A stretch of 47,527 nucleotides of DNA from Sphingobacteriaceae bacterium UBA2059. GTDB taxonomy: Bacteria; Bacteroidota; Bacteroidia; Sphingobacteriales; Sphingobacteriaceae. Positions 1-7,370 of the stretch are shown piece by piece. The notes beneath the pieces are model-generated. The model was not told the DNA's origin. It did no database searches and was given only the letters and a program-made list of their open reading frames with translations. Each line of letters starts with the position of its first letter. The first letter of the stretch is position 1. A program made the position numbers and the translations under genes. The stretch is from contig DDAL01000008.1 in assembly GCA_002332615.1 (NCBI GenBank), forward strand, positions 418,861 to 466,387, read 5' to 3'.

Positions 1-950
1 GAATGGATTTTGAAGTTTTTAAGAAGAGATTAACGGGATCGGCAGAGGTATATTTTAGTAAAACAGAGGATCTTCTGGTGAGACAAACCATTCCCGTTAT
101 GACAGGATACAACAGTATTCTTACGAATATAGGTAGAGTGGATAACAAAGGCGTTGAGGTGTCATTAAATTCAATAAATATTTCAACCAATTGTTTCAGC
201 TGGACCACCAATGCGTCCTTCACCTATAATAAAAACGAGATTGTACATCTTTTTGGCAGTGACTTGAATGGTGACGGTATTGAAGATAATGATATTGCAA
301 ACAGCTGGTTCATCGGCAAACCAATTGAGTCATATTATGATTATGTTTTTGATGGTATATATCAAGTAGGTGATACTGACATTCCAAATGGCTCAAAACC
401 CGGTTTTGTACGTGTAAAAGACTTAAACGGTGATGGCCTAATCAATAGTAGTGACAGAACAGTGGTTGGATCTGGGGGTAGCCCAAAATATCAATTTGGG
501 ATTACCAATACGTTAAATTATAAAAAAATCTCATTCTCCTTTTTCATCAATGCAATGCAAGGATGGGAAGCACCTTTCAACCTAATCAATCCTTTAGCTC
601 CCGGAAGAAGCTTAAATCAGTTAGATGCAGGTTGGTGGACGGCGGAAAATCAGTCGAATACCAGACCTTCGCTAACATATTCTAATCCCCTAGGTACCAA
701 TTTCTACCTGAGCAGAAATTTTTTGAGACTCCAGAATGTAACCTTTAGTTATGATTTAGACAGTTCGCTTTTAGAAAAACTAAATATTTCTAAGTTAAGT
801 TTAAATATCAATGCAAAAAACTTGTACACTTCTACAAAATGGCTGGGTCCGGATCCGGAAAATGGCGGCTCTTATAGAACAGAGCAGGGGAGCAACAATC
901 TTTATCCTCTGCCACGCACCATTTCACTTGGCTTAAATGCATCATTTTAA
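1..950 (+). CDS. SusC/RagA TonB-dependent outer-membrane receptor, C-terminal part
   Basis: This is the last ~315 residues of a SusC-type beta-barrel; the frame is open to the left edge, so the signal peptide, carboxypeptidase-like domain and plug lie outside the window. Visible SusC features are the barrel strand 'VFKKRLTGSAEVYFSKTEDL', a typical 'IGRVDNKGVEVSL' segment and a calcium-like 'DLNGDGLINSSDR' loop. It ends in an aromatic residue (LNASF), as expected for BAM-dependent barrels. SusC proteins import oligosaccharides through the outer membrane with energy from TonB, with the partner SusD as a lid. The susD gene starts 14 bases downstream, so the two form one operon. The substrate cannot be read from the fragment. 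Confidence 0.93.
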   Translation, partial: MDFEVFKKRLTGSAEVYFSKTEDLLVRQTIPVMTGYNSILTNIGRVDNKGVEVSLNSINISTNCFSWTTNASFTYNKNEIVHLFGSDLNGDGIEDNDIANSWFIGKPIESYYDYVFDGIYQVGDTDIPNGSKPGFVRVKDLNGDGLINSSDRTVVGSGGSPKYQFGITNTLNYKKISFSFFINAMQGWEAPFNLINPLAPGRSLNQLDAGWWTAENQSNTRPSLTYSNPLGTNFYLSRNFLRLQNVTFSYDLDSSLLEKLNISKLSLNINAKNLYTSTKWLGPDPENGGSYRTEQGSNNLYPLPRTISLGLNASF

Positions 951-964
951 TAATCAATATAATC

Positions 965-2614
965 ATGAAAAATCTAATAGTATTACAATCGCATAAGATC
1001 ATATTACTAGGATCGTTGCTTTTCATATCATTAGCTCTTACAAGCTGCAAGGATGATTTCCTTAATGAAGAACCTTTGTCATCCTTAAGTGCCGACAATA
1101 CACTGGTTTCCCAGGCGGGTTTTGAGCAATATTTGAATGGCCTTTATTGGGCATCACGTCAGGAATACGGCAGAAGTGATAACCTCTTTTTTATTACAAA
1201 CTTTCCTGGTACAGATGTAGGAGAGGATGCAGGTGCTGAATATTATACCTATAGAAACTGGACAACGTATTTAACTCCTATAAATCCTGAAGTTAATGAC
1301 AACTGGAATTGGGCGTATTCTACAATGCTTCCACAAGCCAATACCATCATCGTTTATGCAAATAAAATACGCGATACAAAGATTTTTGAGAGCGAGGAGC
1401 AGAAGAATGCTGTAATTGCGCAAGCTCGCTTCTTTAGAGGTTATACTTACAATTTTCTAGCAAATCTGTATGGAGGAGTACCTATTGTCGACACTATCAT
1501 AACTGCACCTAAATTTGATTACGTACGTTCCACAAGACAAGAAGTGTACGAATTTGCTAAGCGCGATTTAGAATTTGCGGCGAAATGGTTACCAACTCTC
1601 GACAAGGTAAAATTAGACGGAAAGTTATCACGAGGCGTAGCCAATCATTTATTGACTGAAGTATATATAAGTTTAGGGGAATATGATAAAGCGATCGCCA
1701 GCGCATCTCAGGTCATTGAGTCAGGACTATATAAATTGATGACTACACGTTTTGGAAAACATACCAATCAGCCTGGAGATGTGTATTCTGATTTGTTCAA
1801 GGTAGGTAACCAAAATAGAAGTTCTGGAAACCTAGAATCTCTTTTTGTGTGGCAATTCGAAGGATTTACCGCTGGGGGTGGCGCAGGTGATAATTCGAAT
1901 AATGGAAATTCATCCATTCGAAATTTAGGTCCCTTCCTAACAAAAATCTCAAGTCCTGATGGATTTAGAAACATTCCTACCCGGGAATTAGGACGTGGTG
2001 TGGGCAGGGCTCGAGGCACTAACTACGCACTTTATGATATATGGAAAGATTCTTCAGATATGAGAAATTCACCTTATAATTTCAGACGAGACTTTTTCTA
2101 TAATAACCCCTCATCGCAGTATTATGGCCAACATGTTTTACCTATCACCAATGCAGAAGACAGTTTAAGAAATCTATATCCATATCCGAGAAAAATAGAA
2201 GGAGAACCTTGGGACAACAATCCCAGTTCTGGCGGAATTACCAATGATCGATACGTATATCGCTTAGCCGAAACCTATTTGCTACGTGCAGAGGCATATT
2301 TTAGAAAGGGAGATCTTACAAATGCTGCAGCTGATATTAATAAAGTTAGATCAAGAGCAGGCGCAGCACCAGTTACTGCAGGAAATGTAAGTTTAGACTA
2401 TATTTTGGATGAGCGTACGCGAGAACTTCTTTTTGAAGAACCAAGAAGAAAAACGCTAATCAGAATGAATAAGCTTGTAGAAAGAGTTCGTCAGTTTGCT
2501 TTACTTGAAACATCGCGGACAACTATCCAGGATTTCCACGGTCTTTGGCCAATTCCTCAAAAAGCTATTGACGTTAATACTGGCGCTAAATTGGAACAGA
2601 ATCCAGGGTATTAA
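965..2614 (+). CDS. SusD/RagB family glycan-binding lipoprotein
   Basis: A 549-residue surface lipoprotein that captures glycans and caps the SusC channel. The N-terminus is a signal peptide ending in a lipobox (ALTSC) followed by the usual 'KDDFLNEEP' stretch. TPR-like helices follow, for example 'QARFFRGYTYNFLANLYGGVPIV'-type sequence around residue 155. The C-terminus has the family hallmark 'YRLAETYLLRAEAYFRKG', then 'ERTRELLFEEPRRKTLIRM' and the terminal 'LWPIPQKAIDVN…LEQNPGY'. It directly follows the susC gene and is followed 65 bases later by the Asp-box protein. Family assignment is secure; ligand specificity is unknown. Confidence 0.95.
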   Translation: MKNLIVLQSHKIILLGSLLFISLALTSCKDDFLNEEPLSSLSADNTLVSQAGFEQYLNGLYWASRQEYGRSDNLFFITNFPGTDVGEDAGAEYYTYRNWTTYLTPINPEVNDNWNWAYSTMLPQANTIIVYANKIRDTKIFESEEQKNAVIAQARFFRGYTYNFLANLYGGVPIVDTIITAPKFDYVRSTRQEVYEFAKRDLEFAAKWLPTLDKVKLDGKLSRGVANHLLTEVYISLGEYDKAIASASQVIESGLYKLMTTRFGKHTNQPGDVYSDLFKVGNQNRSSGNLESLFVWQFEGFTAGGGAGDNSNNGNSSIRNLGPFLTKISSPDGFRNIPTRELGRGVGRARGTNYALYDIWKDSSDMRNSPYNFRRDFFYNNPSSQYYGQHVLPITNAEDSLRNLYPYPRKIEGEPWDNNPSSGGITNDRYVYRLAETYLLRAEAYFRKGDLTNAAADINKVRSRAGAAPVTAGNVSLDYILDERTRELLFEEPRRKTLIRMNKLVERVRQFALLETSRTTIQDFHGLWPIPQKAIDVNTGAKLEQNPGY

Positions 2615-2679
2615 TCACCTACTGAAAGTAGCGGAGTAAGTGTAATGAAGTAGAATAAATTAAACATACAGCAATCTAA

Positions 2680-3810
2680 ATGAAAAAAATAACGATACTG
2701 GCGCTGCTTTTTTTAGCAATTATGCAGATGAACGCTCAAAATGGATCAACCAAAAAGTTCTCTGGTAAGGAATATTCAATCCCACCTTTGGAATTAGTAG
2801 GTAAGGGGGCTCTCTTGGAGAAACAGTTTATATATCCTCTTGAAAATAGGCCTGCAGCGCAAGCTCACGCGTCTACTCTTGTTGAAACACCGGCGGGGTT
2901 GATGGTTGCTTTTTTTGCCGGACCACATGAAGGTCATCCTTTTGTAGGAATACGAACGTCTACTCTTGTTGATAAAAAATGGAGTTGGCCAGTAGAAATT
3001 GCAAATGGATTTGTGACTGACAGTTTGAGGTATCCAACCTGGAATCCTGTTTTATTTATCCCAAATAATGGAGAATTGCAACTTTATTATAAACAGGGCC
3101 CAAGTCCCATAGAATGGTGGGGTATGATGAAAGTATCCCAGGATAATGGAAAAACGTGGTCTTACGGCAGTAAAATGGGAGAAAATACTACTATAGGTCA
3201 TATTGTTGGCCCCGTCAAAAACAAACCTATACAATTAAAAGATGGAACGATATTAAGTCCTTCCAGTACAGAAATTATGGACGGAGGTGAATCTAAATGG
3301 AGAATTCATGTGGAGATCAGTAAAGATAATGGCAGATCCTGGGAGGTTGTGGGTCCTATCAATGACGGAATTGAGTTTGACGCTATTCAACCCAGTATAC
3401 TTGAATTTAAGGATGGAAGATTGATGATGTTGGCACGGACGAAACAAAACGTTTTGGCGCAGTCATGGTCGTCTGACCAAGGAAGAACATGGAGCAAAGT
3501 TGTAGCAACTGATTTGCCAAATCCAAATTCAGGAACAGATGGAGTAACCTTAAAAGACGGTAGACAATTGCTTATATATAACCACAAAATAAAAGCAGAT
3601 GGCGAACGCGGTAGAGATATTCTAAACTTAGCCATATCTAGAGATGGAGTAAAATGGTCCCCGGTTATGACCATTGAAAATGAGCCCAGCCTGCATGGTT
3701 ACGCATACCCGGCTATAATCCAGACAAAAGATGGATTAGTGCATGCAACCTACACTTATGATAGAACTGGCATTAAGCATATAGTGGTGGATCCAAAAAA
3801 AATATTATAA
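2680..3810 (+). CDS. Secreted Asp-box beta-propeller protein, sialidase-like (BNR_2 type)
   Basis: A 376-residue exported protein with a signal peptide (MKKITILALLFLAIMQMNAQ). Four Asp-box motifs (S-x-D-x-G-x-x-W type) are visible: SQDNGKTWSYG, SKDNGRSWEVV, SSDQGRTWSKV and a degenerate SRDGVKWSPV. These mark the blades of a sialidase-type beta-propeller. Conserved stretches such as 'HASTLVETPAGLMVAFFAG' and 'GPSPIEWWGMMKVS' match the BNR_2 group usually annotated as exo-alpha-sialidase. The F/Y-R-I-P motif of classical GH33 sialidases is not seen, so sialic acid as substrate is not established; a glycosidase or lyase for another acidic or deoxy sugar is equally possible. It lies between susD and an NAL/DHDPS aldolase gene, which supports a catabolic role. 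Confidence 0.8.
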   Translation: MKKITILALLFLAIMQMNAQNGSTKKFSGKEYSIPPLELVGKGALLEKQFIYPLENRPAAQAHASTLVETPAGLMVAFFAGPHEGHPFVGIRTSTLVDKKWSWPVEIANGFVTDSLRYPTWNPVLFIPNNGELQLYYKQGPSPIEWWGMMKVSQDNGKTWSYGSKMGENTTIGHIVGPVKNKPIQLKDGTILSPSSTEIMDGGESKWRIHVEISKDNGRSWEVVGPINDGIEFDAIQPSILEFKDGRLMMLARTKQNVLAQSWSSDQGRTWSKVVATDLPNPNSGTDGVTLKDGRQLLIYNHKIKADGERGRDILNLAISRDGVKWSPVMTIENEPSLHGYAYPAIIQTKDGLVHATYTYDRTGIKHIVVDPKKIL

Positions 3811-3853
3811 ACTATTCACTGATAGTTTCCTCAACTTTTATTACTCATTATCG

Positions 3854-4792
3854 ATGAAGAATAGTATACAGAAATTGTTTGTAGGCATCATACCACCAAT
3901 GGTAACCCCTATAAACGAAGATCAGACCTTAGATTTAAGAGGTTTAAATTTAATCACCGAACATTTAATTAACGGAGGAGTTCACGGCATATTTATTTTA
4001 GGAACAACTGGAGAGTCTTCTAGTTTCACTACAGATTTTAAAGAGAACCTGATTAAGGAAACTCTCAGGATTGTTGACGGTCGTACAAATGTACTCGTGG
4101 GAATTACTGATTCATCTCTTGAAACGTCTAATCATTTGGCCCAGACCGCAGGAAGATACGGCGCAAAAGCTTTGGTTTCTGCACCGCCATTTTATTATCA
4201 TTTATCGCAACCGGAGCTTATTGCATATTATGAAAATTTAGCAGATTCACTGCCTCTACCTTTATTTCTCTATAATATGCCTTCGCATACAAATATCTTT
4301 TTTGACATTGACAGCGTTTTGCGACTTTCAAAACACCCAAATATAATTGGCTTGAAAGACAGTTCTGCCAATGCTCCTTATTTCCAAAAACTGCTATATT
4401 TACTAAGGAACGATCCAAGCTTCTCTCTATTAGTAGGTCCAGAAGAGATTCTGGCGGAATCTGTTATAATGGGTGCAGATGGAGGTGTTCCAGGAGGTGC
4501 TAATCTTTTCCCGCAATTGTATGTTAAATTATACGAAGCGGCACGGCAAATAAATTTTTCAACTTTAATTCCTTTGCACCAAATGGTCATGGAAATTAGC
4601 ACAAATTTATACACAATGGAATCCGGCCAGTCAAGTTATTTAAAAGGTTTGAAATCTGCTCTTTTTACTTCTAAACTTTGCGATAATTATCTGGCTTCTC
4701 CCTTAAGTTCTTTCCAGACATCAGACCGGAAAATTATAGCCGATCGGTTAGAGAATTTGCAAAGCAGTTTAGCAAAACTTATTACAACGTAA
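3854..4792 (+). CDS. DHDPS/NAL-family class I aldolase
   Basis: A 312-residue cytoplasmic TIM-barrel of the dihydrodipicolinate synthase / N-acetylneuraminate lyase superfamily. The family signature GTTGE is at residues 50-54, the catalytic Tyr in 'LYNMPSHT' is Y140, and the Schiff-base lysine is K168 in 'GLKDSS'. These enzymes make or cleave C-C bonds next to a keto acid (pyruvate). In a SusCD operon next to a symporter and a sugar isomerase remnant, a catabolic aldolase for a 2-keto-3-deoxy acid or for sialic acid is more likely than lysine synthesis. The K168 context (KDSS) is not the KEATG typical of DapA. Substrate remains unassigned. It starts 43 bases after the Asp-box gene and ends 37 bases before the symporter. 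Confidence 0.88.
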   Translation: MKNSIQKLFVGIIPPMVTPINEDQTLDLRGLNLITEHLINGGVHGIFILGTTGESSSFTTDFKENLIKETLRIVDGRTNVLVGITDSSLETSNHLAQTAGRYGAKALVSAPPFYYHLSQPELIAYYENLADSLPLPLFLYNMPSHTNIFFDIDSVLRLSKHPNIIGLKDSSANAPYFQKLLYLLRNDPSFSLLVGPEEILAESVIMGADGGVPGGANLFPQLYVKLYEAARQINFSTLIPLHQMVMEISTNLYTMESGQSSYLKGLKSALFTSKLCDNYLASPLSSFQTSDRKIIADRLENLQSSLAKLITT

Positions 4793-4829
4793 GAATAAGA
4801 ATCAAATTCAAAGAGTAAAAGCAATATAC

Positions 4830-6347
4830 GTGGATTTAAATTCAATTGACTTTATCGTTTTTCTGGCATACACGCTGGGCATTGTACTTTTTGGTGTTTC
4901 TTTCTCTTTTAAAAAAAGAACGTCATCCGATTATACTACTGGTGGGGGTCGCCTTCCATCATGGGCCATCGGGATGTCGATATTCGCCACTTTTGTAAGT
5001 AGCATCAGCTTTTTAGCACTTCCAGGAAACGCCTATCTTTCTAATTGGAATGGATTTGTGTTTAGTTTAAGCATACCTCTTGCAGCGATTGTTGCGGTCA
5101 TATTTTTTGTGCCGCTATATAGGAAATTGCAGAGCGAATCCGCTTACTATTACCTAGAGCAACGCTTTGGTCTGTGGGCAAGAGTGTATTGCTCCATATT
5201 CTATCTTCTTACTCAGCTAGCTAGGATGGGGACAATTCTTTATTTATTGGCGTTACCTCTTAATGCTTTATTCGGCTGGAGTATTCCGTTAATCATTATA
5301 ATCACGGGAGTCTGCGTAATTATATATTCCACTCTAGGTGGGATTGAAGCGGTTATCTGGACTGATGCTATTCAAGGTGTTCTTTTGATCATTGGCGCTC
5401 TTGCCTGTTTAGTTGTAATATTTTACAGCATGCCCGAGGGCCCTTTACAGGTTTTTCAAATTGCCAACAATGCAGATAAATTTAGTTTAGGAAGTTTCGA
5501 TTTTAATTTTGCAGAGTCAACTTTTTGGCTGACTTTGGTTTACGGTTTGTTTATCAACCTGCAAAATTTTGGAATTGATCAAAGTTATATTCAAAGATAT
5601 CTCGCAGCAAAAACCCTGAAAGACGCGAAAAAATCAACGCTGCTTGGGAGTTTGTTGTATATCCCAGCTTCATTATTATTTTTTCTGATTGGTACCGCTC
5701 TTTTCTCTTACTATCAGGCGATGCCTGATCTTTTTCCAGGACATCTGCAAGGTGCTAAGAATGCAGATAAAATATTTCCTTATTTTATAGTAACAGCGTT
5801 ACCAATGGGTATAACAGGATTGCTTATTGCCTCCATATTTGCAGCGGGAATGAGTACGATCTCAACGGGCATCAATAGTTCGGCGACAGTAATTTTATCA
5901 GATCATTACAAACGATATATTCAGAAAGATCTTCCTCAGAAAAAAGCCATGCGTATCTTGTATATGTCATCAATTTGTGTGGGAGTCTTAGGAATTATAA
6001 TAGGGTTGGCCTTAAATGGAGTTAAAAGCGCTTTAGACGCTTGGTGGGCTTTGGCTTCTATATTTAGTGGTGGTATTCTGGGACTATTTTTACTCGGATT
6101 TATCTCTGCTAGGGTTAAGAGCCAATCCGCAGCTATCGGCGTTATCTGCGGCGTGTTAGTGATCTCGTGGATGAGCCTTTCGCCATTTGTATTTACGGGC
6201 TCGTGGAGCGGTCTGCGCAGTCCTTTTCACGCTAACCTGACAATTGTATTAGGCACGATCACGGTTCTCTTTGTAGGGTTTATCACCTCATTTTTTATCG
6301 ATAAAAAAGTTAATAATGCAAAAACAGTGAGTGAATCGACTGACTGA
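4830..6347 (+). CDS. Sodium:solute symporter (SSS family)
   Basis: A 505-residue inner-membrane protein with about 13 hydrophobic helices. The N-terminal 'DYTTGGGRLPSWAIGMSIFA' and the following 'SSISFLALPG' are typical of SSS/SglT carriers, as are 'FGIDQSYIQRYLAAKTLKDA' and 'ASIFAAGMSTISTGINSSAT' in the core. The start is a GTG at 4830; no ATG in frame lies between it and the upstream stop, and the next in-frame ATG would delete the first helix. SSS carriers import sugars, sialic acid or carboxylates with Na+. It is the last intact gene of the left operon, directly before the fucI stub, and is presumably the inner-membrane uptake step for what the SusCD system delivers. Confidence 0.92.
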   Translation: MDLNSIDFIVFLAYTLGIVLFGVSFSFKKRTSSDYTTGGGRLPSWAIGMSIFATFVSSISFLALPGNAYLSNWNGFVFSLSIPLAAIVAVIFFVPLYRKLQSESAYYYLEQRFGLWARVYCSIFYLLTQLARMGTILYLLALPLNALFGWSIPLIIIITGVCVIIYSTLGGIEAVIWTDAIQGVLLIIGALACLVVIFYSMPEGPLQVFQIANNADKFSLGSFDFNFAESTFWLTLVYGLFINLQNFGIDQSYIQRYLAAKTLKDAKKSTLLGSLLYIPASLLFFLIGTALFSYYQAMPDLFPGHLQGAKNADKIFPYFIVTALPMGITGLLIASIFAAGMSTISTGINSSATVILSDHYKRYIQKDLPQKKAMRILYMSSICVGVLGIIIGLALNGVKSALDAWWALASIFSGGILGLFLLGFISARVKSQSAAIGVICGVLVISWMSLSPFVFTGSWSGLRSPFHANLTIVLGTITVLFVGFITSFFIDKKVNNAKTVSESTD

Positions 6348-6411
6348 TATATATATATATATTAAAAATTCTTAGATCGTTAATCCAATATATAATCTTA
6401 AAAATTAAAAT

Positions 6412-6511
6412 ATGAAACACCATAAATGAATATCCGAAAATAGGCATACGCCCGATAATTGATGGTCGCTTGGGTGGAGTGCGGGAATCATGTGAGGAAA
6501 TTTACAATGAA
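6412..6511 (+). pseudogene. fucI: 5' remnant of L-fucose isomerase gene
   Basis: From 6431 the + strand encodes 'PKIGIRPIIDGRLGGVRES', the conserved start of L-fucose isomerase (FucI/AraA-fold, fucose to fuculose), then 'CEEIYNE', still alignable to the usual LEEQTMN region. An ATG at 6412 opens MKHHK, but a single extra T then puts a TGA in frame; removing it would join MKHHK to EYPKIG. Similarity stops near 6511, where transposase-like sequence begins on the other strand. The stub sits 65 bases after the symporter gene, so fucI was probably the next gene of that operon. About 95% of a normal ~590-residue FucI is missing. Confidence 0.75.
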
Positions 6512-6513
6512 GC

Positions 6514-6849
6514 TGTTGGTCTGGGGTCTTTAGCTTTTGTTTTGGTATGGTCAATATCTTCAATAGAAAGGAATAGATTAAGCTGATGCTACTCTCTTAT
6601 ACGCAATAAACGCAGGTCAAGTTGCTCGTAAAAGGGCACCACTTCATCATTGAGTGTCTCTGCTGCCACTAATGCGTTTTACGGTCGTATAGCTTGGTAA
6701 GGCCACTTTGTCATAGGGGTCAATAAATATTTGCTGGTAGTGTGGCCAACTCCTTTGATGTTACCCGCACAGTAAGTATCCTGTGCACCTAGATAGCAGG
6801 GGTGGTATGTTTCTATTTCACCGTGTGCTTCCTTTTCCTCTTTAGCCAT
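6514..6849 (-). pseudogene. Decayed IS481-family transposase remnant
   Basis: Reading the minus strand downward from 6849 gives broken pieces of an IS481-type DDE integrase in more than one frame. The first is 'HPCYLGAQDTYCAGNIKGVG', carrying the first catalytic Asp. The second is 'HYQQIFIDPYDKVALP', one frame over. The third is 'NALVAAETLNDEVVPFYEQ', then 'LDLRLLRI', and the last is 'SIEDIDHTKTKAKRPQTN'. The segment between LLRI and the IEDIDHT block, normally holding the second catalytic Asp (TDRGTEY), is cut to a few residues with a stop. At least two frameshifts, two stops and a deletion make it inactive. Terminal inverted repeats were not found. It directly abuts the fucI stub. Confidence 0.75.
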
Positions 6850-6955
6850 CTCAAAAGCAACTACCTACGCTTCCGTTTAAACCAATACTTTGTCAGGTTA
6901 AATTGCGATTATTTCAGTTTAAGTGCTTTTGCCGATATTTTGTCAAGCAGCATAC

Positions 6956-7168
6956 TTACTTTGAACCTTTTTTTAACTCACTTTCGGACTTCAGAACCTT
7001 CGCACCACTTTCCTGCTTAATAGCATACGCAGGTTCGTCGCTGCTTGCTTTTCGTTTGACTCTTTTTCCTTTGCTCGTTATTTCGGCATCGTTTGTAAAC
7101 TTTTTTACAATGGTTCCTTCGGCTTCTGATCTGCCCCATTGCCAGTGTACTTTTTCTCCTTTTTTCAC
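6956..7168 (-). CDS. DUF2945 (hypervirulence-associated TUDOR-like) small protein
   Basis: A ~70-residue basic protein, 'KKGEKVHWQWGRSEAEGTIV' followed by 'KKFTNDAEITSKGKRVKRKA' and 'EPAYAIKQESGAKVLKSESE'. This is the full-length pattern of the DUF2945 family: a small SH3/TUDOR-like barrel with the conserved W near the start and a C-terminal KVLKS. The start is taken as GTG at 7168, because the family normally begins with MKKGD/E-KV; a TTG at 7216 would add 16 atypical residues. Its role is unknown in the family. It stands alone, between the transposase remnant and the divergent GH97 gene. Codon pattern and length agree with a real gene. Confidence 0.8.
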   Translation of the reverse strand: MKKGEKVHWQWGRSEAEGTIVKKFTNDAEITSKGKRVKRKASSDEPAYAIKQESGAKVLKSESELKKGSK

Positions 7169-7295
7169 TATTCGAATTTCTTTAAGATGAACTATGTGCC
7201 ATGTTCCCCCGACCAAGATGTAGTGTTAACAAAACTTCTTGCATGCATGTTTACGTGTTTTTTGTTAAAACCTTTTACCAGTTGCGTTCAATTAC

Positions 7296-7303
7296 TATCT
7301 TTA
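7296..7303 (+). promoter_or_regulatory. Possible -7 box (TATCTTTA) for the GH97 operon
   Basis: TATCTTTA resembles the Bacteroidota -7 element TAnnTTTG and lies about 75 bases before the GH97 start. The same ten bases, TATCTTTACG, occur at 43848 before the ATP synthase operon. No convincing -33 TTTG lies at the right distance. Confidence 0.35.
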
Positions 7304-7370
7304 CGCTAACCATAAATTAAACACAATGAGCGTTTGGACAATAGTTCAAGTGTTTCGACAACCTATATTC

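Noticed and set aside
2615..2645. CTACT/AGTAG inverted repeat after the first susD
   Set aside because: Only a 5-bp stem, which is too weak to call a terminator.
2680..3810. Naming the Asp-box protein a true sialidase (nanH)
   Set aside because: The F/Y-R-I-P motif was not found, and Asp-boxes alone do not define substrate.
3854..4792. Aldolase as dapA (lysine synthesis)
   Set aside because: The Lys context is KDSS rather than KEATG, and it lies in a SusCD sugar operon; a catabolic paralogue is more likely.
6344..6362. Short (TA)n run after the symporter
   Set aside because: A simple AT dinucleotide run in an AT-rich gap; no further structure around it.
6802..7190. Overlapping plus-strand ORFs of 72-95 codons
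   Set aside because: They are antisense shadows of the IS481 remnant and the DUF2945 gene, with no family-like sequence.
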